From Curtobacterium sp. SGAir0471 (lineage in GTDB: Bacteria; Actinomycetota; Actinomycetes; Actinomycetales; Microbacteriaceae), in contig NZ_CP027869.1 in NCBI RefSeq assembly GCF_005490985.1, positions 682,001-746,000 of the forward strand: DNA of 64,000 nt, read 5' to 3'. Numbering within the stretch: the stretch's first letter is position 1; each line of letters opens with the position of its first letter. The notes below the pieces were generated by a model. The model had not been told where the DNA came from and did no database searches. It was given only the letters and a program-made list of their open reading frames with translations. Positions 7,015 through 15,753 of this stretch are shown in pieces. A program made the translations under genes and the position numbers.

Positions 7015-9042
7015 ATGACCGCGCTCGACGTCAGCCGTCAGGACCGTCGCCGACTCACCACCGGCACCGCGACCAGGCGGCTCGTGACCGTGCGCACCGT
7101 CGCGCTGCTCGCGTCGATCGCCGGCGTGAACTACATCGTCTGGCGTTGGGCCGCGTCGGTGAACTGGCACTCGTGGTGGATCGCGGTGCCGCTGATCCTC
7201 GCCGAGACCTACAGCGTGATCGACTCGCTCCTGTTCGCCTTCGGGGCGTGGCGGCTCCGCGAGCGCGGGGAACCGCCGACGAAGCCCGCCGGTGACGTCA
7301 CCGTCGACGTGTTCATCACGACCTACAACGAGCCGGTGGACCTGGTCGTCCGCACCGCCCGGGCCGCGAAGGCGATCACGCACCCGCACCAGACCTGGAT
7401 CCTCGACGACGGCAACCGGCCGGAGATGCGCGCCGCCGCCGAGTCGCTCGGCATCGGGGTCATCACACGCGGCGCCGACTGGGTCGACCGGCCGCGCCAC
7501 GCCAAGGCCGGCAACCTCAACAACGCGCTGCTCGCCACGCAGGGCGAGTTCCTGCTCATCCTCGACGCCGACCAGGTCCCCGAGCCGTCGATCCTCGACC
7601 GCACCCTCGGCTACTTCAAGGACGAGCGGATGGCGCTCGTCCAGACGCCGCAGTGGTTCGAGAACGTGCCGGAGGCCGATCTGCTCGGCAGCCAGGCGCC
7701 CCTGTTCTACGGCCCGATCCAGCAGTCGAAGGACGGCTGGAACGCCGCGTTCTTCTGCGGCTCGAACGCGATCCTGCGGCGCGAGGCGCTCATGCAGCTC
7801 GGCGTGACCCGGTACGTGCGCGAGGTCGAGGAGTCGGTCGAGCGGACGATCAAGACGTCGCGGAAGCTGCTCGCACGCGCCCGTGAGACCGAGACCGACC
7901 CGCGGGTGCTCGACGCGCTCGACGGGGCCGAGCAGGTCGTCGACCGGGCCCGTGACCAGATCGACCGAGGCGAACCGCTCGGCGACGTCACCTACGACTT
8001 CCAGCGCGGCATCGACGCGATCGCCTACCGGTTCGCGGCCGCCGACCTCGAGTCGGTGCGTCGCGACCTGCAGGAACTCGCGGCGATGTCGACCGAGGCG
8101 GACACGTTCGCTGGCCTCGACGACGCGGCCCTCGACGTGCTGGGCCGCCGCGACGCCTCGCCCGTGGCCGCCATCGAGTCGATCGCGGTGCTCGCCCGCG
8201 CGCTCGACGTCAACCGCGACGACGAGGCGCAGCCGATCATGCCGCTCGCCACGATCTCCGTGACCGAGGACATGGCCACCGCGATGCGCCTGCACGGGCT
8301 CGGCTGGCGGTCGGCCTACCACGACGAGATCCTGGCGAAGGGCCTGGCGCCCGAGGACCTGCCGACCATGCTCGTGCAGCGGCTCCGTTGGGCGCAGGGC
8401 ACCATGCAGGTGTTCTTCCGCGAGAACCCCCTGGTGCAGAAGGGCCTGTCGTGGGGCCAGCGCCTCATGTACTTCTCCACGATGTGGAGCTACCTGTCGG
8501 GCTTCGCGGCGATCGTCTACATCGCGGCGCCGGTGCTCTGCCTGTCGTTCGGCGTGGTGCCGGTGCAGGCCTACAGCGTGGACTTCTTCGTGCGGCTCAT
8601 CCCGTTCCTCGTGCTCAACCAACTGCTGTTCTGGGTGGTGGCGGCGGGCAGACCGACGTGGCGCGGCCAGCAGTACTCGCTCGCGCTCTTCCCGGTCTGG
8701 ATCGAGTCCGTCACGAGCGCGTTCGAAAACGTCTTCCGTGGCAAGCCCCTCGGCTTCCGGGTGACGCCGAAGGTGCGCGAGGAGTCGGACCAGCGACCGC
8801 GGTGGGACCTCGTCAAGCCGCAGCTGTACGCGATGGGAGCGCTCGTCGCCGCCCTCGTGCTGATCGCGATCCGCTACGCGACCGGACAGGCCGACGGCAT
8901 CGCGCCGCTCGTGAACACCGCGTGGGTGGTGTTCGACCTCTTCATCTTCAGCATCGTCGTCCGCGCGGTGCTCTACCGCGGACCCGAGGCAGGGACGGTG
9001 CAGTCCGAGCACGTGTCCTCGACGGCAGGAGGCCCGCTGTGA
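7015..9042 (+). CDS. Cellulose-synthase-like family 2 glycosyltransferase
   Basis: The 675-residue membrane glycosyltransferase has two N-terminal helices (about 25-80) and a GT2 domain with ILDDGN (about 128-133) and the metal-binding LDADQ (about 183-187). It also has NAILRRE (about 251), VTED (about 413-416) and the processive-enzyme signature QRLRW (455-459), followed by about five helices. It therefore should polymerise a nucleotide-sugar into a polysaccharide and extrude it, as BcsA does. Two oddities stand out: no PilZ domain, and about 145 extra residues (about 265-410) between NAILRR and the TED motif, which nearly touch in BcsA. The ATG at 7015 has AGGAAG upstream. It is first in a three-gene coupled operon. 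The product polymer is unknown. Confidence 0.9.
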   Translation: MTALDVSRQDRRRLTTGTATRRLVTVRTVALLASIAGVNYIVWRWAASVNWHSWWIAVPLILAETYSVIDSLLFAFGAWRLRERGEPPTKPAGDVTVDVFITTYNEPVDLVVRTARAAKAITHPHQTWILDDGNRPEMRAAAESLGIGVITRGADWVDRPRHAKAGNLNNALLATQGEFLLILDADQVPEPSILDRTLGYFKDERMALVQTPQWFENVPEADLLGSQAPLFYGPIQQSKDGWNAAFFCGSNAILRREALMQLGVTRYVREVEESVERTIKTSRKLLARARETETDPRVLDALDGAEQVVDRARDQIDRGEPLGDVTYDFQRGIDAIAYRFAAADLESVRRDLQELAAMSTEADTFAGLDDAALDVLGRRDASPVAAIESIAVLARALDVNRDDEAQPIMPLATISVTEDMATAMRLHGLGWRSAYHDEILAKGLAPEDLPTMLVQRLRWAQGTMQVFFRENPLVQKGLSWGQRLMYFSTMWSYLSGFAAIVYIAAPVLCLSFGVVPVQAYSVDFFVRLIPFLVLNQLLFWVVAAGRPTWRGQQYSLALFPVWIESVTSAFENVFRGKPLGFRVTPKVREESDQRPRWDLVKPQLYAMGALVAALVLIAIRYATGQADGIAPLVNTAWVVFDLFIFSIVVRAVLYRGPEAGTVQSEHVSSTAGGPL

Positions 9043-9452
9043 CCGACCATCACCTGACCTTCGAGGTCCCGGCCGTCACGGAGTCGCTCGACGTCGTGCA
9101 GGACCGCTTCGGCGCCTGGTGGGACTCGCTGGGGATCGACGACGTCCGGCTCCGGTTCTCGCTCGAGACCGCCCTGGCCGAGATCGCTGCGAACATCGTC
9201 GAGCACACGCGCCGCACCGACGTCGAGGCCGGGCGCGGGTACTCGGTCACGCTCTCGGTGACCGACCACGAACTCGTCGCGGTGCTCGCCGACAACGGGC
9301 GCCCCGCGGACGTCGACCTGTCCGCGGTGACGATGGCCGACCCCGACGAGGAGAGCGGTCGCGGCCTCGCGCTCGCGATCGCCGCGCTCGACCGCCTCGA
9401 GCACGAGCACACCGGTGGACGGAACGTCTGGACCCTGGCGTGCAACCGGTGA
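9039..9452 (+). CDS. RsbW/SpoIIAB-like anti-sigma ATPase
   Basis: The 137-residue protein is a stand-alone GHKL ATPase domain (HATPase_c_2 type). It shows the N-box ETALAEIAANIVEHT (about 42-56), LADNGRP (about 85-91) and ESGRGLALAIAALD (about 106-119). Family members bind sigma factors or phosphorylate STAS antagonists in partner-switching systems. The GTG at 9039 overlaps the stop codon of the glycosyltransferase by 4 bp and has GCAGGAGG upstream, so translation is coupled. No sigma factor or STAS gene is next to it. A post-translational switch for polysaccharide synthesis is an inference from position only. Confidence 0.88.
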   Translation: MTDHHLTFEVPAVTESLDVVQDRFGAWWDSLGIDDVRLRFSLETALAEIAANIVEHTRRTDVEAGRGYSVTLSVTDHELVAVLADNGRPADVDLSAVTMADPDEESGRGLALAIAALDRLEHEHTGGRNVWTLACNR

Positions 9453-11956
9453 GGGGCGCCCTGGCGAAGGCCGTCGCGTTCCTCGTCGTCGTGGGGACGC
9501 TGCTGCTCGGCGGCGCCCTGCCCGCCTCGGCGGTGTCCGCTCCGGACCGCGCCGGCGAGACCCCGTCCGACGGGCGCGTCTGGTTCGGTCCCGACCTCGA
9601 CTGGGGGAGCGACGCCCCCGACGGCTACGAGGGCCGGCTCGGGGCGACGCCGTCGGTCTACGGCGTCGAGATCGAGTACCCCTTCGACCGCAGTGCGCGG
9701 GACGAGTTCCTCCGGGCTACCCGGGCCGCCGCGACCCAGGGTGCGGTGCTCGCCGTGAGCCTGGAGCCCTCGCGCTCGCTGCGGTCCCTCACGAAGGCCG
9801 ACGCCACCGCGGCGAACCGGCTGTTCGAGGAGGTCCACCGGCAGTACGACACCCAGCTGCTCGTCCGCTTCGCCCCGCAGATGAACGGCACGTGGGTGCG
9901 CTGGGGCCAGCAGCCGACGGCGTTCATCCCGGCGTTCCGGACGCTCGCCGCGGCCGTGCACGCCGGCGACTCCGAGGCCGCGATGGTCTGGTCGCCCTCG
10001 TACGGCGCCGGCTACCCGTTCGGCGAGTCCGCCGGACGACTGCAGGACCTGTCGGACACCGACGTCGCCAAGCTCGACACCAACGGCGACGGTCGGCTCA
10101 CCGCGGCCGACGACCCCTACGGCCCGTACTGGCCGGGCGCCGCGAGCGTCGACTGGGTCGGGTTGTCGATGTTCTCCTTCGGCAAGGGCAAGGCCACCGA
10201 GGCCGCCGGCCGCGACGTCCCGCTGACCAGCAACGAGGTCCCGGAGGACGGCGAGGTCGCCGGGCGCTTCGACGAGACCTGGGGCTACGAGCAGCCGCAG
10301 ACCGAGGGCACCTTCACCGAGCGCTTCGCGCAGGGCGAGGACCGCCCGATGCTGCTCGACACCGGGGCCCTGTACGACCACTCGCTGCGCGGTGCCGCCG
10401 AGCTGTCGGTGAAGCAGGGGTGGTGGCGACAGGTCATCGCCGCGGTGCAGGACCACCCCGAGGTCCGGGGCGTGACCTTCCTCGAGACGAACCGTCGCGA
10501 GCCCGAGGCCGGCAACCGCGTCGCCGACTGGCGGGACACCGCGGACCCCGGCATCGCGGGGTCGTTCCGCACGGACCTCGAGCAGGCCGGGGACTTCGTC
10601 TTCGGGCCGGTGACCGAGCGCGTCACGCAGCAGGAGGGCGCGGCGGCGATCAGCCAGCAGTACGAGACCGGCGGCGACCAGATGGCGTGGATCGTCTGGT
10701 GCGCGTTCGGTCTGGCGGCGGCGTTCCTGCTCAGCGGCCTCGTCGGGCGACTGCTGCCGAGCTGGCGGTACCCCGACGACGGCAAGCCCGGCCGTGACCT
10801 GCGTCTCGACCTGTTCCGCGGGTTCATCATCCTGGCGGTGGTGATCACGCACATCGAGATCGGTGGGCCGTACTCGTACATCACGCTGCACGCCACGGGT
10901 GCGATCACGGGCGCGGAGATGTTCGTGTTCCTGTCCGGCATGGTGCTCGGCATGACCTACCCCTTCGCGATCAAGAAGTTCGGCGAGTGGGTCGCTGCGG
11001 TCGGCGCGTGGAAGCGCGCGCGGAAGCAGTACCTCGTCACCCTGGCGGTGATCCTGGTCGTCTTCGCACTGAGCTTCGTGCCGTTCCTCAACACGGACGC
11101 GATCACGACCTTCACCGACCGGGGGACCGGCACCGGGGGCGTCGGGGCCGAGGGTCGCGTCTACGACCTGTACCCGAACGCGATGCAGCTCCTGGCCTAC
11201 CCGCCGCCCTGGTTCGCGATCCGGCAGTTCCTGCTGCTCGAGATGGGGCCGTGGCCGTTCAACATCATGGGCCTCTTCGTGGTGCTCAGTCTGTTCATCC
11301 CGCTGTGCATGTGGGTGATCAAGCGCGGCTTCTGGTGGGCGCTGCTCGTGGTGAGCTGGGGACTGTACGTGCTCCAGGCGCTGATGCCGGAGCTCCGGCC
11401 GCTGGACTCGCAGTTCGAGTCGGTGTTCCCGCTGCTGACCTGGCAGGTCGTCTTCACGCACGGGCTCGTGCTCGGCTACTACCGCCGACAGGTCATCGGC
11501 GCGCTGACCGGCCGGCTCGGCAAGGTGCTGATCGGCATCGGCGTCACCGGGTACGCGCTGTTCCTGGTCTACGTGTGGGCGGGGAACCACTTCGGCTTCA
11601 CCCCGGTGCCGTTCCCCGCGTCGATGTACGACGACCTGTACAACACGGCCTACCAGCGCGTCGACCTGCAGTGGGGGCGTCTGGTCGACATCGCGTTCTT
11701 CGCGATCGTGTCGTACGCGATCCTCACGGTGTTCTGGAAGCCGATCAACGCCGTCATCGGGTGGCTGTGGATCCCGATCGGTCAGGCGAGCCTCTACGTC
11801 TTCGTCTGGCAGGTGTTCTTCGCGCTGGCCATCGCGTCGATCCCGGGCGTCGACTGGTTCAACGGCTGGATCGGCTTCGCGGCCCACACGGCCCTGATCC
11901 TGCTCGTCTGGTACATGATCCGGAAGCGGTTCATGTTCTCGGTCATCCCGCGCTGA
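9449..11956 (+). CDS. Secreted GH26-like domain fused to OpgC acyltransferase
   Basis: The 835-residue protein has a signal peptide (cleavage near PASAVSA) and then a beta-mannanase/GH26-like domain (about 35-330). Next come one membrane anchor (about 410-430) and an OpgC-type acyltransferase domain (about 450-835) with around ten helices starting at LRLDLFRGFIILAV. OpgC proteins add succinyl or similar groups to glucans at the outer membrane-face. In the GH26-like part the acid/base Glu of the usual EMNG motif is Gln144 (PQMNGTW), and the nucleophile position reads LLDTGA with Asp304, so it may bind rather than cut glycan. An EF-hand-like DTNGDGRLTAADD loop starts at residue 210. The GTG at 9449 overlaps the upstream stop by 4 bp; a GTG at 9440 is an alternative. 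Confidence 0.85.
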   Translation: MRGALAKAVAFLVVVGTLLLGGALPASAVSAPDRAGETPSDGRVWFGPDLDWGSDAPDGYEGRLGATPSVYGVEIEYPFDRSARDEFLRATRAAATQGAVLAVSLEPSRSLRSLTKADATAANRLFEEVHRQYDTQLLVRFAPQMNGTWVRWGQQPTAFIPAFRTLAAAVHAGDSEAAMVWSPSYGAGYPFGESAGRLQDLSDTDVAKLDTNGDGRLTAADDPYGPYWPGAASVDWVGLSMFSFGKGKATEAAGRDVPLTSNEVPEDGEVAGRFDETWGYEQPQTEGTFTERFAQGEDRPMLLDTGALYDHSLRGAAELSVKQGWWRQVIAAVQDHPEVRGVTFLETNRREPEAGNRVADWRDTADPGIAGSFRTDLEQAGDFVFGPVTERVTQQEGAAAISQQYETGGDQMAWIVWCAFGLAAAFLLSGLVGRLLPSWRYPDDGKPGRDLRLDLFRGFIILAVVITHIEIGGPYSYITLHATGAITGAEMFVFLSGMVLGMTYPFAIKKFGEWVAAVGAWKRARKQYLVTLAVILVVFALSFVPFLNTDAITTFTDRGTGTGGVGAEGRVYDLYPNAMQLLAYPPPWFAIRQFLLLEMGPWPFNIMGLFVVLSLFIPLCMWVIKRGFWWALLVVSWGLYVLQALMPELRPLDSQFESVFPLLTWQVVFTHGLVLGYYRRQVIGALTGRLGKVLIGIGVTGYALFLVYVWAGNHFGFTPVPFPASMYDDLYNTAYQRVDLQWGRLVDIAFFAIVSYAILTVFWKPINAVIGWLWIPIGQASLYVFVWQVFFALAIASIPGVDWFNGWIGFAAHTALILLVWYMIRKRFMFSVIPR

Positions 11957-11999
11957 CCCGCGTGGCCGGCGTGCCCGTGCAGCGTCCCGTTCGTTCCGT

Positions 12000-12046
12000 G
12001 AAGGCGACAGCGTCCCGCGAACCATCCGCGGTCATCTGTCGCCTTC
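12000..12046 (+). terminator. Inverted repeat after the GT2-OpgC operon
   Basis: GAAGGCGACAG (12000-12010) and CTGTCGCCTTC (12036-12046) are perfect 11-bp complements with a 25-nt loop. They lie 44 nt after the OpgC stop codon. No T-run follows. Confidence 0.5.
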
Positions 12047-12111
12047 GCGGATGCGTGCGGCACCGCCTGACCGCATGACCGCCCGACCGCACGGACGGAC
12101 CGGCCGATGCA

Positions 12112-12152
12112 CGGGAGGCGCGGTGCGGGTCGGACCCGCACTGCGCCTCCCG
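12112..12152. repeat. Palindromic repeat family A, GGTGC subtype
   Basis: CGGGAGGCGC (12112-12121) pairs with GCGCCTCCCG (12143-12152), and the inner GTGCGGGTC/GACCCGCAC pairs too. One G/T pair interrupts the stem. It lies between convergent genes (OpgC and phosphoesterase), the position of a shared terminator. Confidence 0.8.
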
Positions 12153-12164
12153 TCCGTGCTCGCG

Positions 12165-14576
12165 TCAGGCGCGGCGGCGACGCACCAGGGCGATGCCCAG
12201 TCCCGCGGCCAGCGCCAGGGCGCTGCCCGCGGCGAGCGGCAGCACGTCGGCGCCGGTGAACGCGAGTGCCCCCGACTGCCGGTCGGCGGGTGCTGCCGTC
12301 CCCGGGTCCACGACGAAGGCGAAGGTGCCCCACGTGGCGACCGACCCGTCGGCGCGCTGGCCGACGAGCGTGTGCTCGCCCGCCGCGAGGTCGACCGGCA
12401 GCTGCAGGGTCAGCACCCCGTCGTCGTCGGTCGGGTCGTCACCGAGGTACTCGACGTCGGAGTGCACGAACCAGTCGAGCGGTGCGCCGGCGAGCTCGCG
12501 GGGGACGGTGACGGTCACGGTGCCCGCCTCCTCGTCGACGGCATCGACCCGCAGCGTGTGGGTCGCCTCGGTGAGCGTCGCGAGGTCAGCGGCGACGGGG
12601 ACCTCGTCGGTCGGCGTGCCGGGGTCGGTCGGGTCGGTCGGCTCCGTGCCGGGGTCGGTCGGGTCGGTGCCCGGGTCCGTCGGGTCGGTGCCCGGGTCCG
12701 CCGGCTTCTGCAGCGTGACCCGGTCCACCACCGACACGTCCGCCGAGCGGTAGGTCGTCATCGTGATGGCGGCGTCCGAGACCTCCACGTTCGTGAAGTT
12801 CGGCGTGTACTCCTGGTTCTGCACCGCGGCGAAGTCGAACGGGCCGGGCTCGATGTCGTAGTACTTGCTCCCCGACGACGAGTTCGCCGTGACGTAGAGC
12901 ACCTCGTCACCGGTCGGCGTGACCGTCTCCGCGGGGGCACCGGTACCGACCGGGGTCGTCCCGCTCATCAGGTAGCTGCGGACGTACACGTGGTCGTGGC
13001 CCATGAGCACCAGGTCGACGTCGAGCGCGCTGAGGGCCGGCGGCAGGTCGGCGCGTCGGGTGATGATGTCCGAGTCGTCCGAGTGCGACGCGGTGCTGTA
13101 GACCGAGTGGTGGAAGGTGACGACCTTCCAACGGGCCTCGTCGCCGTGCTCCGCGAGCACCTCCCGGGCGAACTCGGCGTGCCCGGCGTCGTCCGTGTCG
13201 TTCGAGTTGAACGAGATGTAGAGCGTGTCGCCGTACGTGAACCAGTAGTCGCCACCGGCACGGGCTGCGTCGGGCTTGCCGTGGTCGGCGGACACGTTCG
13301 GCAGGGTGAAGTGCTGCTCGTACGCCAGGCTCGCGACGTCGTGGTTGCCGATGTTCGTCACGAGCGGGATGCGCCGCAGCTGGTCGGGGGAGAGGAACCC
13401 CTCGTACTGCGCCTCGTTCGACGCGGTGTTCACCTGGTCACCAGCGGAGAAGATCATCTCCGAGTCCGGGAACGCTCGCTCGGCCACGTCGAGCGTGGCG
13501 TTCCAGCCCGCGGTGTCCGCATCCGCGTCGCCCGAGGCGCCGATCTGGGCGTCACCGATGAAGACGAACGAGTAGGCGCCGTCGCCGTCGCCGGTGCGGA
13601 ACGTCGTCACGGGGCTCCAGCCGTCGGTGTCGCTGCCGACCCGGTAGGCGTACTCCGTCGACGGGGCCAGGCCGTCGAGGGTCGCGTGGTGGTACTGCTG
13701 TCCGTCGGTGGCGGTGCCGGAGGTGCTCGCGACCTCGGTGGCGCCGGACTCCGGGAACGCGCCGGCGACGAGCGACGACGCGGGGACGAGCTGTGCGACC
13801 TCGGCCGACGTCGAGTCCGAGTACCAGGCGAGGTTCCGCGAGCCCTCGTCGGACCCGACCGTCATGACCACGTCCGAGATCTGCGCGGGGACGTCGGCCG
13901 CCACGGGGACGAGCGACTCCATGTCGAAGTAGACGTCCGAGCTGTTCGAGCGGCCCTGGTACAGGGCGACGGCGACCTCGTTGGTGCCCTCGCGCAGGAC
14001 CGAGGCGTCGACGGAGAAGGTGCTCTCGTCCGGGTCGCCGCCGTTGTCCCCGGCGTACTGCACGTTCTGGGTCACGCCGGAGTCCTCGAAGCCCGCGACC
14101 CGCTGGCCGTTGACGTACACGACCAGGGCGTCGTCGTAGGTGACGTCGGCGGTGAGGGACCTCCACGCGGCGAGGTCGGTGGCATCCGCCTCGAACGAGG
14201 TCCGGAAGAAGTACGTCGGTACGTCCTTGCCGTCGGCGAGGTACTGCTCGAGCAGGGTGTCGACGGCGTGTCCGCCGCCCATGCCCGTCGCCGCGCCGTT
14301 CTTCGCGCCGAACGAGCCCGTCCCGGTCTTCCACGCCCCCTCGGGCAGCGCACCCGTGGTCCACACGGTGCGGTCGGTCTGTCCGGCGGCGGGGTCGGAG
14401 CCGTCCTCGAGGTACTGCCAGGTCGTGGTGCCGGAGGCGATGAGCGGTGCCGCTGCGGCGGAGGCGCTCGGTGCAGCGCCGACCAACGTGGTCGCGGCGA
14501 TCGCAGCGATGGTGGCGGTGGCGGCTCCGAGCGTGCGCGCGGTGCGTCGGCGTCGGGCGGGGTGGTGCGAGGTCAT
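12165..14576 (-). CDS. Cell-wall-anchored metallophosphoesterase (purple acid phosphatase-like)
   Basis: The 803-residue exported protein has a signal peptide after a twin-arginine-rich start, a beta-sandwich module (about 40-200) and a purple-acid-phosphatase N-domain. The calcineurin-like domain has metal motifs FIGDAQIG, SAGDQVN, TNIGNHD, TFHHSVY and LMGHDHVYVR (about 340-530). A Pro/Asp/Thr repeat linker (DPGTDPT units), an Ig-like domain and a C-terminal LAFTG motif, membrane helix and RRRRA tail follow, which is a sortase signal of the LAXTG (class E) type. The enzyme should hydrolyse phosphate esters at the cell surface. The ATG at 14576 has AAGGAC upstream. A sortase gene is not seen nearby. 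The exact substrate is unknown. Confidence 0.9.
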   Translation of the reverse strand: MTSHHPARRRRTARTLGAATATIAAIAATTLVGAAPSASAAAAPLIASGTTTWQYLEDGSDPAAGQTDRTVWTTGALPEGAWKTGTGSFGAKNGAATGMGGGHAVDTLLEQYLADGKDVPTYFFRTSFEADATDLAAWRSLTADVTYDDALVVYVNGQRVAGFEDSGVTQNVQYAGDNGGDPDESTFSVDASVLREGTNEVAVALYQGRSNSSDVYFDMESLVPVAADVPAQISDVVMTVGSDEGSRNLAWYSDSTSAEVAQLVPASSLVAGAFPESGATEVASTSGTATDGQQYHHATLDGLAPSTEYAYRVGSDTDGWSPVTTFRTGDGDGAYSFVFIGDAQIGASGDADADTAGWNATLDVAERAFPDSEMIFSAGDQVNTASNEAQYEGFLSPDQLRRIPLVTNIGNHDVASLAYEQHFTLPNVSADHGKPDAARAGGDYWFTYGDTLYISFNSNDTDDAGHAEFAREVLAEHGDEARWKVVTFHHSVYSTASHSDDSDIITRRADLPPALSALDVDLVLMGHDHVYVRSYLMSGTTPVGTGAPAETVTPTGDEVLYVTANSSSGSKYYDIEPGPFDFAAVQNQEYTPNFTNVEVSDAAITMTTYRSADVSVVDRVTLQKPADPGTDPTDPGTDPTDPGTEPTDPTDPGTPTDEVPVAADLATLTEATHTLRVDAVDEEAGTVTVTVPRELAGAPLDWFVHSDVEYLGDDPTDDDGVLTLQLPVDLAAGEHTLVGQRADGSVATWGTFAFVVDPGTAAPADRQSGALAFTGADVLPLAAGSALALAAGLGIALVRRRRA
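12606..12706 (-). repeat. Tandem repeat coding the Pro/Asp/Thr linker
   Basis: Imperfect copies of a unit reading GGGTCGGTGCC (plus strand) encode DPGTDPT-like repeats between the catalytic and Ig-like domains of the phosphoesterase. Such linkers commonly vary in length between strains. Confidence 0.6.
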
Positions 14577-14590
14577 GGTGTCCTTGTCGT

Positions 14591-14616
14591 CGTGACCCCC
14601 TCGTGGGGGCCTCACG
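14591..14616 (-). promoter_or_regulatory. Hairpin in the phosphoesterase 5' leader
   Basis: CGTGA-CCCCC, a TCGT loop and GGGGG-CC-TCACG form a strong stem starting 15 nt before the ATG at 14576. It could affect translation or message stability. No clear promoter or PHO box was recognised upstream. Confidence 0.4.
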
Positions 14617-14725
14617 ACATCCGACCCTGCTGCGTTGACGCACAGGTTTCCGGCGGTCGTACGGACATGGAACTGTCAGGACGCACAGCTCCCGTGGTCC
14701 GGTCCCGTGGGTGCGTCACGAGGAC

Positions 14726-14768
14726 GGACGGGAGGCGCGGTGCCGGCCCGCACCGCGCCTCCCGTCCG
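14726..14768. repeat. Palindromic repeat family A, GGTGC subtype
   Basis: CGGACGGGAGGCGCGGTGC (14726-14744) and its exact complement (14750-14768) flank a 5-nt loop. It lies just after the end of the secreted-protein gene and is its likely terminator. Confidence 0.85.
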
Positions 14769-14781
14769 CCGTGTGGTCGCG

Positions 14782-15660
14782 TCAGCGCGTGGCGGTGACC
14801 AGCGGCTGCGGGTCCACCGGGTCCGGCGGGACCGGCAGGGAGCCGCGGACCTGGTTCTGCGCCTGGCAGTCGCTCGTGCAGTTCGTCGCGCCCTGCGAGA
14901 GCTCGACCGCGTCCTCGCCGAGCACGCCGCCCATCCGGCCGCCGGGCTGGACCGTCCAGGTCGTGGTCGTCGCGGTCTGCGAGGTCTTGGTCGCGACCTG
15001 CGGGCTGTCCTTGCCGAGGAGCATCTGGTGCGCGTCGCTGCCCGAGGACACCGCCGCGACGCCGTCGCCGAAGTTGATCTTCCCCGTGTAGGGGTTGGTG
15101 AAGTAGAACAGCCCGGCTCCGAGGGTGTGCGTGAAGGTCACGGGCTGGGCGAACTCGGTCTCCATCTGGAAGATCCCGCCCTGGGCGCCGTCCTTCGCCT
15201 GGATCTTGAACTTGCCCGCGCCCGTGCCGAAGATCGCCACGAGCGTGTCGTCGCGGACCTCGAGCGAGGACAGCTTCGTGCCGGCGAGCTGCGCGGCGGT
15301 GAGCGACGGCACCTTCGACGCGAACACCACGGTCGGCTTCGTCACCATGCGCTGGGTGTCCGGTGCCCCGGTCAGCGTGTAGTCGTACACGCCGAGGTCG
15401 GCGACGCGGATGTCGAAGCCGTTGTGCTTGCCGCGGACCGCGATGGTCCCGGAGACGGCGACGTCCTTCAGCCTGAAGTCCTTGCCGACGGCGGGGTCGG
15501 TCGTGGTGCCGTTCACGGTGACGGAGTAGTCGCCGCCGGTCGACGTCTTGCCGGACGCGTTCGCGGGGGAGACCCCGACGAGTGCCGCTGCGGCGACGGC
15601 GCCGAGCGCGATCGCGGCGGCGACGCCGGTGGTGCGGCGGCGCGTGCGCTGGGTGGTCAT
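14782..15660 (-). CDS. Secreted protein of unknown function
   Basis: The 292-residue product has a clear signal peptide: a basic start, a hydrophobic run and a probable cut after ANASG. The rest is a beta-rich, Thr/Gly/Val-rich mature part with one close Cys pair near the C-terminus (NCTSDCQAQ). No domain was recognised. The ATG at 15660 has AGGAGG 8 nt upstream. It lies directly downstream of a response-regulator gene on the same strand, with a perfect palindrome in its promoter region, so it is probably a target of that two-component system. It is followed by a family A hairpin. Confidence 0.8.
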   Translation of the reverse strand: MTTQRTRRRTTGVAAAIALGAVAAAALVGVSPANASGKTSTGGDYSVTVNGTTTDPAVGKDFRLKDVAVSGTIAVRGKHNGFDIRVADLGVYDYTLTGAPDTQRMVTKPTVVFASKVPSLTAAQLAGTKLSSLEVRDDTLVAIFGTGAGKFKIQAKDGAQGGIFQMETEFAQPVTFTHTLGAGLFYFTNPYTGKINFGDGVAAVSSGSDAHQMLLGKDSPQVATKTSQTATTTTWTVQPGGRMGGVLGEDAVELSQGATNCTSDCQAQNQVRGSLPVPPDPVDPQPLVTATR

Positions 15661-15753
15661 GGGGTGCCTCCTGGGCTGGTCCGACGCGCCGACGGTGGTC
15701 GCGTCCCTCGCACCGATCGTCGCCCGACGGCGGGGGCTGCACCATCGGACCTT

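Noticed and set aside
9440..9448. GTG 9440 as start of the OpgC fusion gene
   Set aside because: GTG 9449 gives the same 4-bp overlap as the gene before and a cleaner signal peptide. The earlier start adds only three residues.
12600..12710. Possible CRISPR or minisatellite array
   Set aside because: The repeats are short, imperfect and in frame within the phosphoesterase gene, encoding a DPGTDPT linker. No spacers or cas genes exist.
14577..14725. PHO box upstream of the phosphoesterase
   Set aside because: No GTTCA-type direct repeats with the expected spacing were found, so phosphate control is not claimed.
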